Of a stretch of 64,000 nucleotides of DNA, positions 39,841-48,620 are shown piece after piece. The stretch covers positions 124,001 through 188,000 of the forward strand of contig JACKQE010000002.1 of the NCBI GenBank assembly GCA_024233005.1, given 5' to 3'. Below the pieces are notes generated by a model. That model was not told where the DNA came from and ran no database searches. It saw nothing but the letters and a program-made list of their open reading frames with translations. Each line of letters opens with the position of its first letter. Positions within the stretch are counted from its first letter, which is position 1. Source of the DNA: Akkermansiaceae bacterium (GTDB lineage Bacteria > Verrucomicrobiota > Verrucomicrobiia > Verrucomicrobiales > DEV007). The translations under genes and the position numbers were made by a program.

Positions 39841-40938
39841 TCATGGCACATCAGAGGCTGCTGCCTCCCGAGTGGGACGCAATAATGTTTCCCGGTGGAT
39901 GACGATGTTGGCGTGGTTCCACAATTTGCGGATCTGAAGCTGAACCACCTGTGCCCGCCGCTGGTTGTTCAGGGTTATCATTACTTCTTGTTTTAGGTCT
40001 GCAAAGGTGGCGGGTTTTTGGTCCCGGCGTTCCATCATCAAAACCACATGCCATCCCAGCTTCGTCCGGAAGGGAGGGGTCATGGTTCCCGGCGCCAAAC
40101 CGAAGACATGATCGGCGAAATCGCGCGGCATGCGCTCTTGGGAGCACCATCCCAGATCTCCCCCGATCAGGCGGGTCCGTGCATCCTCCGAATATTTTGC
40201 CGCCAAGGCGGTGAAGTCTTCCCCCTCCACCAGTCGGCGGTGCAAATCCCCGATCAGTGCGGCCCGTTCCGGAGTGTCCTGCTCCACTGTGCTCAGAAAG
40301 AGATGCCGGACCCGCACTGCTTCGGGAAAGAATTTGCCGGGGGCATCGGCGGGAAGGCTGTCGAACCATGACTTGGCCTCGGCCTCGCTGACGGCGGGGA
40401 CCACTCCGACACGCTGCTCCAACCACCAGCGCTGACGGGCCTGCTCCAGAAGCTGTTTTTCGATGTCTGCTGGCGTCAATCCCTGGAGTTGGGCACGGTC
40501 GGTCATGTCCCCGGAGGTGGCGAATTGTTCCTCGAAAGCCCGTTTTTGCTCCGCCACCGCAGACAAGGAGGGGAAAAAGCCGAAAGCTCCCGCATACTGC
40601 CGGACCAGGGTGTCTTCAATGAGGCGCTCTAGAACGGTCCAGCGCATCAGGGTGAGATTTTTTTCCGGTACATCGCTCCGGGACTTTCCCCGGCGGGCAA
40701 GAAAAACGTCCAGCGCTTTCTCGAGTGTTGCCCGGGTCACCGGTTCGGTGTTGACCTCGGCCACCCAGTCCTCTTTGGCCGCGTCCGGATGGCCTGTGAT
40801 GGCGGCTTTTTCCCGGGCCAGTTTCCGCTGGTAGAGAGGGCCTTTGAACAGGAACAAATCGCTGATCAGATACAGGATGCAGGCACCGTAAAGCAGGGCC
40901 CGCCAAGGAAAGGGGGATTTCTTTGGCGTTGGGATCAT
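39841..40938 (-). CDS. Membrane-anchored PpiC-type peptidyl-prolyl isomerase
   Basis: 365 residues. An N-terminal membrane anchor (ALLYGACILYLISDLFLF), a SurA-like helical region (VTRATLEKALDVFLARRGKS) and a parvulin domain at about 220-320 (VRVRHLFLS, EDFTALAAKYSEDARTRLIGGDLGWCSQ, GTMTPPFRTKLGWHVVLMMERR). It assists folding of exported proteins in the periplasm. It lies 18 bp downstream of metF on the same strand. Confidence 0.85.
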   Translation of the reverse strand: MIPTPKKSPFPWRALLYGACILYLISDLFLFKGPLYQRKLAREKAAITGHPDAAKEDWVAEVNTEPVTRATLEKALDVFLARRGKSRSDVPEKNLTLMRWTVLERLIEDTLVRQYAGAFGFFPSLSAVAEQKRAFEEQFATSGDMTDRAQLQGLTPADIEKQLLEQARQRWWLEQRVGVVPAVSEAEAKSWFDSLPADAPGKFFPEAVRVRHLFLSTVEQDTPERAALIGDLHRRLVEGEDFTALAAKYSEDARTRLIGGDLGWCSQERMPRDFADHVFGLAPGTMTPPFRTKLGWHVVLMMERRDQKPATFADLKQEVMITLNNQRRAQVVQLQIRKLWNHANIVIHRETLLRPTREAAASDVP

Positions 40939-40956
40939 GGCCGGAGAGACTCAAGG

Positions 40957-41874
40957 CTAGCGGCTCAGGGCATCCGTGTCCCGCAGGCCCAAATTGGCAT
41001 AAATTTCCCGGGTGGCGTGGGATTTGTTCAATGTGTAGAAATGAATCCCCTGCACTCCGTTTTCCAGCAGGTCGAGGCATTGTTCGGTGGCATAATGAAT
41101 CCCGACCCTTTCGACATGGTCGGGATCATCCCCGGCGCGATCGAGGGCGCGGAGCAGTTTGGCAGGAAACCGGGCTCCCGCCGCAAGATCGGCCATGCGG
41201 TCCATGCCTTTCATGGACGTGATGGGCATGATGCCGGCGATGATGGGCACTTGAATGCCCGCCAGACGGCAGCGGTCGCGAAAATCCAGGAAATCATGAT
41301 TGGAGAAAAACAACTGGGTCACGATGTAGTCCGCACCGGCATCGACTTTGGCCTTGAGGTAGTTCATCTCTTTCAAGCGGTTGGGCTCGGCAGGATGCCC
41401 TTCAGGGAAACCCGCTACCCCGATGCCAAAGCCGCGGGGATCCGGGTGGTTTTTCTCCTGTCCAAAGCGGCGTATGTGGGATACCAGATCGGCTGCATAC
41501 TGGAAGGCATCCTTGGAACGATCATGGGCGGTCAGGCTGCGTGGCGGATCCCCCCGCAAGGCGAGGACATTGCCGACACCTTCTGAAGCATAGCGCTCCA
41601 ATATTTCATCGATCTCCCGGCTTTGATGGCACACGCAGGTCAGATGGGGAATCGGATCGAGGGTGGTCTCGCGCTTGAGTCTGACCACCAGATCATGAGT
41701 CAATTCCCGGGTCGATCCTCCTGCGCCATAGGTGACGCTGACGAAGGAGGGTTTGTATGGCTCCAATTCCGAAATGGTCTGGTAGAGCGCCTCGAAGCCT
41801 TCCGGAGTTTTTGGGGGGAAAAACTCGAAGGAGAACGTTGTGGGATGCCGTTGCAGGATGTCGCTGATGTGCAT
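40957..41874 (-). CDS. metF: 5,10-methylenetetrahydrofolate reductase
   Basis: 305 residues. FSFEFFPPKTPEGFEALYQTI, FVSVTYGAGGSTRE, HLTCVCHQSREIDEILERYASEGVGNVLALRGDPP and GADYIVTQLFF are the conserved FAD- and folate-binding stretches. It reduces methylene-THF to methyl-THF for methionine synthesis. Confidence 0.95.
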   Translation of the reverse strand: MHISDILQRHPTTFSFEFFPPKTPEGFEALYQTISELEPYKPSFVSVTYGAGGSTRELTHDLVVRLKRETTLDPIPHLTCVCHQSREIDEILERYASEGVGNVLALRGDPPRSLTAHDRSKDAFQYAADLVSHIRRFGQEKNHPDPRGFGIGVAGFPEGHPAEPNRLKEMNYLKAKVDAGADYIVTQLFFSNHDFLDFRDRCRLAGIQVPIIAGIMPITSMKGMDRMADLAAGARFPAKLLRALDRAGDDPDHVERVGIHYATEQCLDLLENGVQGIHFYTLNKSHATREIYANLGLRDTDALSR

Positions 41875-42049
41875 GATGAGAGAATTGCCGGGAAATGGGG
41901 AGAGCAGGGCTCATTGGTGTCACAGTGTGGCCCGTCTGGCAAGACAGACCTATGGTGGATTCGCGCAGATGCCGGGTGGGAAAGCGACGGGGATTCATTG
42001 ACAGCAGGGGCATCCGTGGCAGATTGCCCCGCTTTTGTTCCCAGTAGTC

Positions 42050-42478
42050 ATGTTTACAGAGGAATCCACTTCCGGTTTTCCCCCCTCCTTGCGGATTCAC
42101 TCCGTGGAGACGCGGGGTATGGTCCTCGAGTCGGAAAACAGCCTTGAGGCCGGAGATGTGATCACCTTGGGACTTGATGGAGGAGCGGGTATTCCGCCGC
42201 ACCGCGCCGAATGCCTTGTTGTGGATTGCCGGATTCAAGAGGAGCCCGGGGTCGGGGGAGGGCAGCCTGGTTCGCATCTCGTCACGGTGGCATTCTGCGG
42301 CATCAGCCCTGCAGCCTACCAGTATCTCCAGCATCTGAAGACTGAAAGTCAAGCTTCCGCAGACCCATCCGGGACCCAAGGGCATCATGACTTCCCTTCG
42401 AGGTATCTCCCCATGCCCTCGCTGTCCATCCGCACGATCCGCCATTCCGACAATATTTCTGCGCCGGACGCCCGGTAA
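42050..42478 (+). CDS. Hypothetical small protein, possibly PilZ-like
   Basis: 142 residues from MFTEESTSGFPP. The core (LRIHSVETRGMVLESENSLEAGDVITLGL, ECLVVDCRIQEEP, HLVTVAFCGIS) has the beta-strand spacing of PilZ-like domains, but the RxxxR c-di-GMP motif is not evident. Its 3' end overlaps the convergent acetyltransferase gene by 94 bp. Confidence 0.45.
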   Translation: MFTEESTSGFPPSLRIHSVETRGMVLESENSLEAGDVITLGLDGGAGIPPHRAECLVVDCRIQEEPGVGGGQPGSHLVTVAFCGISPAAYQYLQHLKTESQASADPSGTQGHHDFPSRYLPMPSLSIRTIRHSDNISAPDAR

Positions 42479-42900
42479 AGGGCCATCGCAGTTTTGTTCC
42501 AATCGAGGACACTCCACTCGCACCGTCCACAACCACGGTCTTGGGCCAGTTTGATGTAGGCCGTCAGCAACGCGCGGCCGATTCCCCGGGCCCGGTATTC
42601 CGGACTGATGTAGAGATCTTCCAGCCACAGGCCGGGCCTGCCGAGGAATGTGGAAAAAGTGGGAAAAAAGAGAGCATACCCGATCAGGACGTCCCGGGTC
42701 CGGTTTTCTGCCACCAAGGCCTCGGCGGCTGGGGTGGCTCCAAAGAGGTGGGAGGCCAGCGTTTCCGGCGTCACCTCCATGAGGTGGGTGAGATGTTCGA
42801 ACTCCGCCAGTTCTGCAATCATGCGGCAGATCGGACCGGCGTCACTTGGCTGGGCGGGGCGAATGTGCCAGTCGTGCAGTGGTTCCGAGGATTTCTTCAT
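42385..42900 (-). CDS. GNAT-family N-acetyltransferase
   Basis: 171 residues. WHIRPAQPSDAGPICRMIAELAEFE, then LWLEDLYISPEYRARGIGRALLTAYIKLAQDRGC with the Q/RxxGxG/A acetyl-CoA loop, and VLDWNKTAMALYRASGAEIL. It closely resembles diamine/polyamine (SAT-like) acetyltransferases in the LEDLYV and DWN motifs. The acceptor is uncertain. Confidence 0.85.
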   Translation of the reverse strand: MKKSSEPLHDWHIRPAQPSDAGPICRMIAELAEFEHLTHLMEVTPETLASHLFGATPAAEALVAENRTRDVLIGYALFFPTFSTFLGRPGLWLEDLYISPEYRARGIGRALLTAYIKLAQDRGCGRCEWSVLDWNKTAMALYRASGAEILSEWRIVRMDSEGMGRYLEGKS

Positions 42901-42919
42901 GTCTACCCAGTGTGCCTCA

Positions 42920-45904
42920 TCACCCGGACGTCAGCAAGACGTCCTTGGCGCCGAGAGGCGGGGCTTCTGAATGCACACTGATCTCGAAAACCGTCCCTGG
43001 GGGGATTTCGCGTCCGGCCCAACCAAAGGCTTGGGCTTCCTCCCCTCCCTGTCGGTGCCCGAATCCCCAACCTCCAAAAGAAAAACGGGTTTCCACTTCC
43101 AGGGGGACCAATTCGTCAAAAATACCCAGATGGTGGGCTCCGTAAAAACACTCTCCGCCTCCATTGAATCCCCGGATTTTTCCCGCGCCGTCACCGGTGA
43201 GTTCTTCCCGTCCGGTGAGCCGCAGCACGACGGCTTCACCGGTATCCAGACGTGCCAGACGGAGCCATTGCAGGTCCACGCCGGAGGGCAGTTCGTTGAG
43301 GGCGCGGGCCCGGCATCGGGCGCCCCGGTAAAGGGTGCGGTTCCAGAGTCCGGGGTCGTTGCCCCTGAAAAGCAGCCAACTGGTGGTGTCCTGGCAAGAG
43401 GGGACGGACGGGGTATCCGATTTTTCAGCCGGGGCCGCAAGGGGATGGGAACCCACACTGATTTCAAAGTCCACCGGCTCGATCACCTTGCCGGCCCAAG
43501 CAAATGCCTGGGTTCCCACGCGCTCCGCCGCGTGACCAAACCCCCAGCCACCGCAACCAAAGCGTGTCTCTGCTTCGCGGGGCAGCCCGGCTGAGAAAAA
43601 GCCCAGGTGACGAGCTCCGGCATAAGATTCAGCATCACCGACCCAACCCCAGGTTCCATCGGTGGATTCCAGTCCTGAAAGGTTGGCGGCATCACATCTG
43701 GAAACCACGGATTCACCAGTGTCGAGCCGGCGCAAACGGAGGTAGGTGAAGTCTGCGGGGACAGTGTCCAAAGAGATGGCATACGCTTCGTTTCCCTCCT
43801 GCTGGGTGTTCCAATGCCGTGGATCCCTCCCGCGGAACACGATCATTTCGGGTTTTCCCGGATGAACGAGCTTCCCATCCAAAATACCAGCAAGGGACAA
43901 CGGTTCCGCTGGTGGCAAGTCCAAGCCGCTCCCCGGGGCCACCGCTTTCAACAGCAGTCCGTCATCCTGATCCTCCGTGTGCCCGTTGGGGCCAGCCGGC
44001 AACGCCATTCCCGGTCTCTCAGCCAGGCGCTTTAATGCGAGCTGGGCATCGGGGAAGCTTGGCTCCATCTGAGAGGAGGATTGTCGCTTGGTCTCGATCA
44101 GGGGATTCAAACCGAGCAGGCGTCGACCAAGGCCGCCTGGATGAGTCGGCATGGCCACAATGGAAATGCTTCTGCCCCGCAGCGAGAGCAATTCCTCCTC
44201 GTATCCTGCACAACGCTGCCGTGAAAGGTCCAATTCTCCCCTCAAGTGCTCGTATGCCTCCGGGTCCGGAATCCGGTCCAGCTTTGCCGACAGCGCTGCG
44301 CACTCTTCCTTCAGACTTTCCAGACTCCTCTCCAGGTGCTCCTTTTCTGCCACTTTTCTGGCAAGGTCCTCTTTTAAGGTACTGATGACCGCATGCTGTT
44401 CTGAGGCGTCGGCTTCACTCTGTTCCTCCCGGGCTCGGGCCTGCTCCAGTTCTCCTTCACGGGACTTGGCTGCGGCTTCCTGCTCCCGGAGCTGATCACA
44501 GAGGTGGGCCACCTTGGCTTCCAGATCTTTCCGCTCCGATTCCTGCGTTCCGGCGAGTTCCTTGGCCGCGGTGAGCTCCGTTTGCAAGGCGGCAAGCCGC
44601 TCCGTCCACAGGGTCTCCTGCTCCTGGGACAGAAGTCGGACACGTTCCTCTTCCTGCTCGAAGCGAACCAGCGAGGCGCGGGCTTCCTTCAGGCTGGCAG
44701 TCACCAGGTCTGAAGCAGTGTTCAATTCAGCGGGGCCGTGGCTCTGGGGCAGCACGGCCGGGGCGAGACTTCTCAGCGTGTTCTGGGTGCCTTCAAACAT
44801 GCCTCGCAAAGTTGCCGTGGGCCGCAGGCATTGCGAGATCGCAAGGGCTGGTCCGAGATCCTGAATCTGCTGTTGTTTGAGCAGGTCGATTGATTTGATC
44901 AAGGCAAGGGAACAATCGTTGACGACCCAGTCGATTCGGTCAAGCACGCGGCGGGTTTCCGCATCGAGGTCGGTTTCAAGGTGCCGGAGATGGTCCTGCA
45001 TGCCCGCCACCAGTCGGCCGAGATTTTCGAAAGTGTCATCAGCAGTGATTGGATCCCCGGGCAGAGTGTGGTCGAGGGTGGCGATCACTTCCTCGACGGT
45101 GGTTGCCGCCGTACTCAGTTCCCGCAGATGGTTTTGTTGCTTCTGGAGTTTTTGTCGAAGACCGGCGGCCGTTCCCAAAGCTCCCGCGAGATGTTGGTGC
45201 AGGGTTCGGGCCTGGTCTTCCACTTGGGTGAGATGACGGAAGACTCTCTGGTCAACGGGGTCGTCACTCTGGCGGCGGCGGTGATTTTCCACCAGGTCCC
45301 CGGCGGATTGGAGAATTTGCTGGAGTAGTTCTGCCTCCTTTTCCAATTGACCATCGATGCGTTGCAGACCGGCCGCTTCCGCACCGACATGCTGGCGTTC
45401 GATGCGCAGCAACTCCGCAAAACGCATCCAACGGGCTCTGACAGTTGCCACGGTGGCCGAGCCTCCGGTCTCCTCGAGAGAGTTCCTGACTGTCAGCGCC
45501 AGTTCTTCAAACCTTGCTTGCTTTTCCTGAGCCTGTTGATTCAACGCCACGAGGCGCCCTTGCAGGTTTTCGATCTCCTCCTGTTGTTGCAGGGTGGTCG
45601 TGGCGAGGACCGCGGCTTCGGTTTCCCAATCCTGTGCCGGAGGCGTGGGCTCGCCCGGATCAGTTGACTGGTTTGCAGTCACTCCGGGGGGCAGATGTTC
45701 GCCCCCGACGGAGCGTCTGGGAGGACGACGCCTCACCAGCAATCCGGTCACAAGGCCCAGTAGCGCGGCACCCACCAACCACCCGGGATGCGGCCAATCG
45801 GCGGTGAACAGGTGCCGGAGTTTTGTCCAAAACCCCGTCCAGTCCCCCACCGCCAAAGCCGCAGCTTCCATCAAAGAAAAAACCCCTGTCAAAAGTGACG
45901 CCAC
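42920..45904 (-). CDS. Large coiled-coil protein with duplicated C-terminal domain
   Basis: 994 residues. Residues of about 40-65 are a membrane segment (GWLVGAALLGLVTGLLV), so the protein is probably anchored. Most of the middle (about 100-610) is predicted coiled coil. The C-terminal 330 residues contain two related domains of about 140 residues. Each has xFRGxDPxxWN, LxRLDTGExVV, GAxHLGxF, ExETRFxxGGWGFGH and QAFxWAGxxIxxxxxFEISV. I do not recognise a described family for this domain. The gene stands alone between GNAT and the divergent kinase. Confidence 0.7.
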   Translation of the reverse strand: MASLLTGVFSLMEAAALAVGDWTGFWTKLRHLFTADWPHPGWLVGAALLGLVTGLLVRRRPPRRSVGGEHLPPGVTANQSTDPGEPTPPAQDWETEAAVLATTTLQQQEEIENLQGRLVALNQQAQEKQARFEELALTVRNSLEETGGSATVATVRARWMRFAELLRIERQHVGAEAAGLQRIDGQLEKEAELLQQILQSAGDLVENHRRRQSDDPVDQRVFRHLTQVEDQARTLHQHLAGALGTAAGLRQKLQKQQNHLRELSTAATTVEEVIATLDHTLPGDPITADDTFENLGRLVAGMQDHLRHLETDLDAETRRVLDRIDWVVNDCSLALIKSIDLLKQQQIQDLGPALAISQCLRPTATLRGMFEGTQNTLRSLAPAVLPQSHGPAELNTASDLVTASLKEARASLVRFEQEEERVRLLSQEQETLWTERLAALQTELTAAKELAGTQESERKDLEAKVAHLCDQLREQEAAAKSREGELEQARAREEQSEADASEQHAVISTLKEDLARKVAEKEHLERSLESLKEECAALSAKLDRIPDPEAYEHLRGELDLSRQRCAGYEEELLSLRGRSISIVAMPTHPGGLGRRLLGLNPLIETKRQSSSQMEPSFPDAQLALKRLAERPGMALPAGPNGHTEDQDDGLLLKAVAPGSGLDLPPAEPLSLAGILDGKLVHPGKPEMIVFRGRDPRHWNTQQEGNEAYAISLDTVPADFTYLRLRRLDTGESVVSRCDAANLSGLESTDGTWGWVGDAESYAGARHLGFFSAGLPREAETRFGCGGWGFGHAAERVGTQAFAWAGKVIEPVDFEISVGSHPLAAPAEKSDTPSVPSCQDTTSWLLFRGNDPGLWNRTLYRGARCRARALNELPSGVDLQWLRLARLDTGEAVVLRLTGREELTGDGAGKIRGFNGGGECFYGAHHLGIFDELVPLEVETRFSFGGWGFGHRQGGEEAQAFGWAGREIPPGTVFEISVHSEAPPLGAKDVLLTSG

Positions 45905-46129
45905 TTAAAAATCAATCTCACTTAATTAAATGTGGTAATTATTGTTTTTATTATCCTGCAATTCAGGCAAAAGGCAACGCCGATCTCGATCGCTGGAGGA
46001 GAGGGGTGAAAACTTTTCAGTGCTCCTGACGGATCAATTCTCCTGAATACCCATTGACCTTGGAGCAGAAATCACGAAAAAATAGAGACTCCATCTCCCC
46101 TGCCACGTTAGCTGTGTTTTTCCCCGATC

Positions 46130-48610
46130 ATGTCCCAACGCTATGAAATCAAAGAACGAATCGGTCGGGGTGGCATAGGCGCCATTTACCGCGCCCAGGA
46201 TACCATCATGGGACGTGAGGTGGCCATCAAGCGGTTGCTTCCGTTGGATCAGACGCATCTCAATGAATCCGCCGACGAATCCCTGCAGCGGGAGGCGGCG
46301 GCCCTGGCCAGGTTCCAGCATCCGAATATTCTGACGATTTTTGCCTTTGAAAGCGATGATGAAGGCCCCTATGTGGTAATGGAGCTGCTGCAGGGGGAGA
46401 ACTTGAAGGAGGTGATCAAGCGGGGGGCGCTCACGCTGGAGGATTTCGACGATCTCGTGATGCAATCACTCGATCCGCTCATTGCTGCCCAGCAGATGAA
46501 TCTGCTGCACCGCGACATCAAGCCCCAGAACATCATGCTGACTTGGCTGGCCAGCGGGCGGTTCCACATCAAGCTCCTTGATTTTGGTCTCGCCAAATTC
46601 ACCCAGGCTCCCTCCAAACAAACGCTTGATCAGACTGGATCTTTTCTCGGTTCCATCGACTACATCGCTCCGGAACAGATCGAATTGGAGCCTTTGGATC
46701 AGCGGACGGATCTGTATGCGCTGGGTTGTGTTTTCTACTACTGCCTGACCCAACGGGCCCCGTTCGCGGCCGACTCGAACGCCCGGACGATTCAGAACCA
46801 TCTCAACCACGTGACGACCCCGGTTCAGACTTTGCGACCGGATCTGCCTGCCCCGGTGGCCAACTGGGTCATGCGGCTGATCTCACGCCGCCCGGAACAC
46901 CGTCCGTCAAACGCGTTGGCCGCGATGAAAGAATATGAGCAGGCGAAATCCGGCGTGACGGTGCTCTCCGCTGCGGATCTGGAGTCCGACTCCCCCCCCG
47001 TGACTGTGATGCCTTCGCCCCGGGAAGAATCTACTTCAGGCACCAGTCCCACCGCGCCACAGCGTCGACTCATCACTGGTCCGGTGAAGCGCCACACGCA
47101 ACCGACTCGCACTGTGACCGGACCGGTCAGGCAGGCCTCACAGCCGATCCGCGGTCTTTCCCAACCGCTTCAAGGTTTGCCGTCGCTTCCCAAATCGTCA
47201 GTGGAGGGCAGCGGCAGCGGGTCGTCCCCCCCGGCCGTTCCGTGGTTCCGTTCCCCGCTGATCCTGTTTGGGGCCGGGGGGCTCCTGCTGTTGTTTCTTC
47301 TCCTGATTTGGTCCGGCCATTCTTCTGCTCCGGCCGTGGTGCCCTGCCGATATGTCCAGATTTCGCTGCCCGGCAAGGGGGCGCTTTGTCTTGTCGAAGT
47401 GATCGTCAACAGTGGAGGAAGGAATGTGGCCCCACTGGGCAAAGCCAGCCAATCCTCCACGGCATATGGCGGTGTGCCCGAAAAAGCCATTGACCGGGAT
47501 CGTGACGGTTCTGTGGGGAATTCCTTTTCCCACACGGCCGAAAACCGAGACCAGCCTTGGTGGGAATTGGATTTGGGAAGGGAATACCCCGTCGAAAGCC
47601 TGGAGATCTGCAACCGGACGAGCGAAGGTGGCAAATATGTCGGCAGGCTCGAAGGATTCACCTTGAAGCTGCTGGACCAGTCGCGCCGCGAAGTGTTTAA
47701 AAAAACCGGCAATCCGGCCCCCCAGGAGAGCGTCGTCTTTGCCCCGGGAGAGTTGCAGAGCGATGGGCTGGCCACCGCTCCGGTTCCTCCGCCATCACCC
47801 GACGTGCTGCCTCCACCCGCCGCCTCACCTTGCGTCAATCCCTCCACGAAGCCCGTGAGTCCCGCCCTGGCGGTTCAAAGAGGGCTGGTTGCCCATTATG
47901 CCTCTGCTGACTGGACCATTGGACCCGACCACAAAACAGCCGCTGCTGTCGGGCAGGATGTTCTGGGGTGGGGAAATCTCGCTGCCAAGTCGCCGAATCA
48001 TTTGCTCATTCGGGAGGATCCCAAACGGGTGCCATCCTTGGAACTTGTGGGTCCGGAACAGTATCCGGAGCTGAAGGGCGTCTTCCGGATGTTGCATTTC
48101 GAACCCAAGGACACCCTGCGCACTCCGGACCGGCTGCTCGGTGAAGTGCTGCACACGACTTCGATGACGTACTTTCTGGTGCACCGGCAGCTTGCGGAAC
48201 CCCGTTGTGCGGTGATCCGGTTCCATTTGGATAACGTTTACGATCAGATCGCGCTGGATTGGAAACCAGACGGTTACAGCAGCGCCATGAACAAGGGATC
48301 CACCCGTGTTGGGACGGATCCCAAGCTGGATCCGGCGGACGTTCACTCCTTCCATCTGGTGACGATGCGCTGGACTGGTGCCAAAGATGAACAGGTCCTG
48401 GCGGTCACCTTGCCCGGCCACCGTCGCATTCTCAGTACTGTGGGTGATGCCCCCCACGACAAACTCCTCTTCTCTCGCTACAACATTGGTCACGGTGGCA
48501 GCACCTATGACGGTTACCTCGCCGAGTGGATCATCTACGACCGTGCCTTGGAGGATGCCGAAATTTCCGCCATGGAGGAAATGCTCTACCAAAAGTATTT
48601 CGCTCCCTAA
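46130..48610 (+). CDS. Receptor-like Ser/Thr kinase with extracellular discoidin and lectin-like domains
   Basis: 826 residues. The N-terminal Hanks-type kinase has GRGGIGAIYRAQD, VAIKRLL, LLHRDIKPQN and LLDFGLAKF. A Pro/Thr-rich linker with direct repeats (TGPVKRHTQPTRTVTGPVRQ) follows. A membrane span (PLILFGAGGLLLLFLLLIW) precedes a discoidin (F5/8 C)-like domain (NVAPLGKASQSSTAYGG, AIDRDRDG, WWELDLGREYPVESLEICNR) and a C-terminal LamG/concanavalin-like domain (LVAHYASADW, ending YDGYLAEWIIYDRALEDAEI). The layout suggests sensing of a carbohydrate or surface ligand outside the cytoplasm. The gene is intact. Confidence 0.85.
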   Translation: MSQRYEIKERIGRGGIGAIYRAQDTIMGREVAIKRLLPLDQTHLNESADESLQREAAALARFQHPNILTIFAFESDDEGPYVVMELLQGENLKEVIKRGALTLEDFDDLVMQSLDPLIAAQQMNLLHRDIKPQNIMLTWLASGRFHIKLLDFGLAKFTQAPSKQTLDQTGSFLGSIDYIAPEQIELEPLDQRTDLYALGCVFYYCLTQRAPFAADSNARTIQNHLNHVTTPVQTLRPDLPAPVANWVMRLISRRPEHRPSNALAAMKEYEQAKSGVTVLSAADLESDSPPVTVMPSPREESTSGTSPTAPQRRLITGPVKRHTQPTRTVTGPVRQASQPIRGLSQPLQGLPSLPKSSVEGSGSGSSPPAVPWFRSPLILFGAGGLLLLFLLLIWSGHSSAPAVVPCRYVQISLPGKGALCLVEVIVNSGGRNVAPLGKASQSSTAYGGVPEKAIDRDRDGSVGNSFSHTAENRDQPWWELDLGREYPVESLEICNRTSEGGKYVGRLEGFTLKLLDQSRREVFKKTGNPAPQESVVFAPGELQSDGLATAPVPPPSPDVLPPPAASPCVNPSTKPVSPALAVQRGLVAHYASADWTIGPDHKTAAAVGQDVLGWGNLAAKSPNHLLIREDPKRVPSLELVGPEQYPELKGVFRMLHFEPKDTLRTPDRLLGEVLHTTSMTYFLVHRQLAEPRCAVIRFHLDNVYDQIALDWKPDGYSSAMNKGSTRVGTDPKLDPADVHSFHLVTMRWTGAKDEQVLAVTLPGHRRILSTVGDAPHDKLLFSRYNIGHGGSTYDGYLAEWIIYDRALEDAEISAMEEMLYQKYFAP

Positions 48611-48620
48611 TCCCGGTGAT

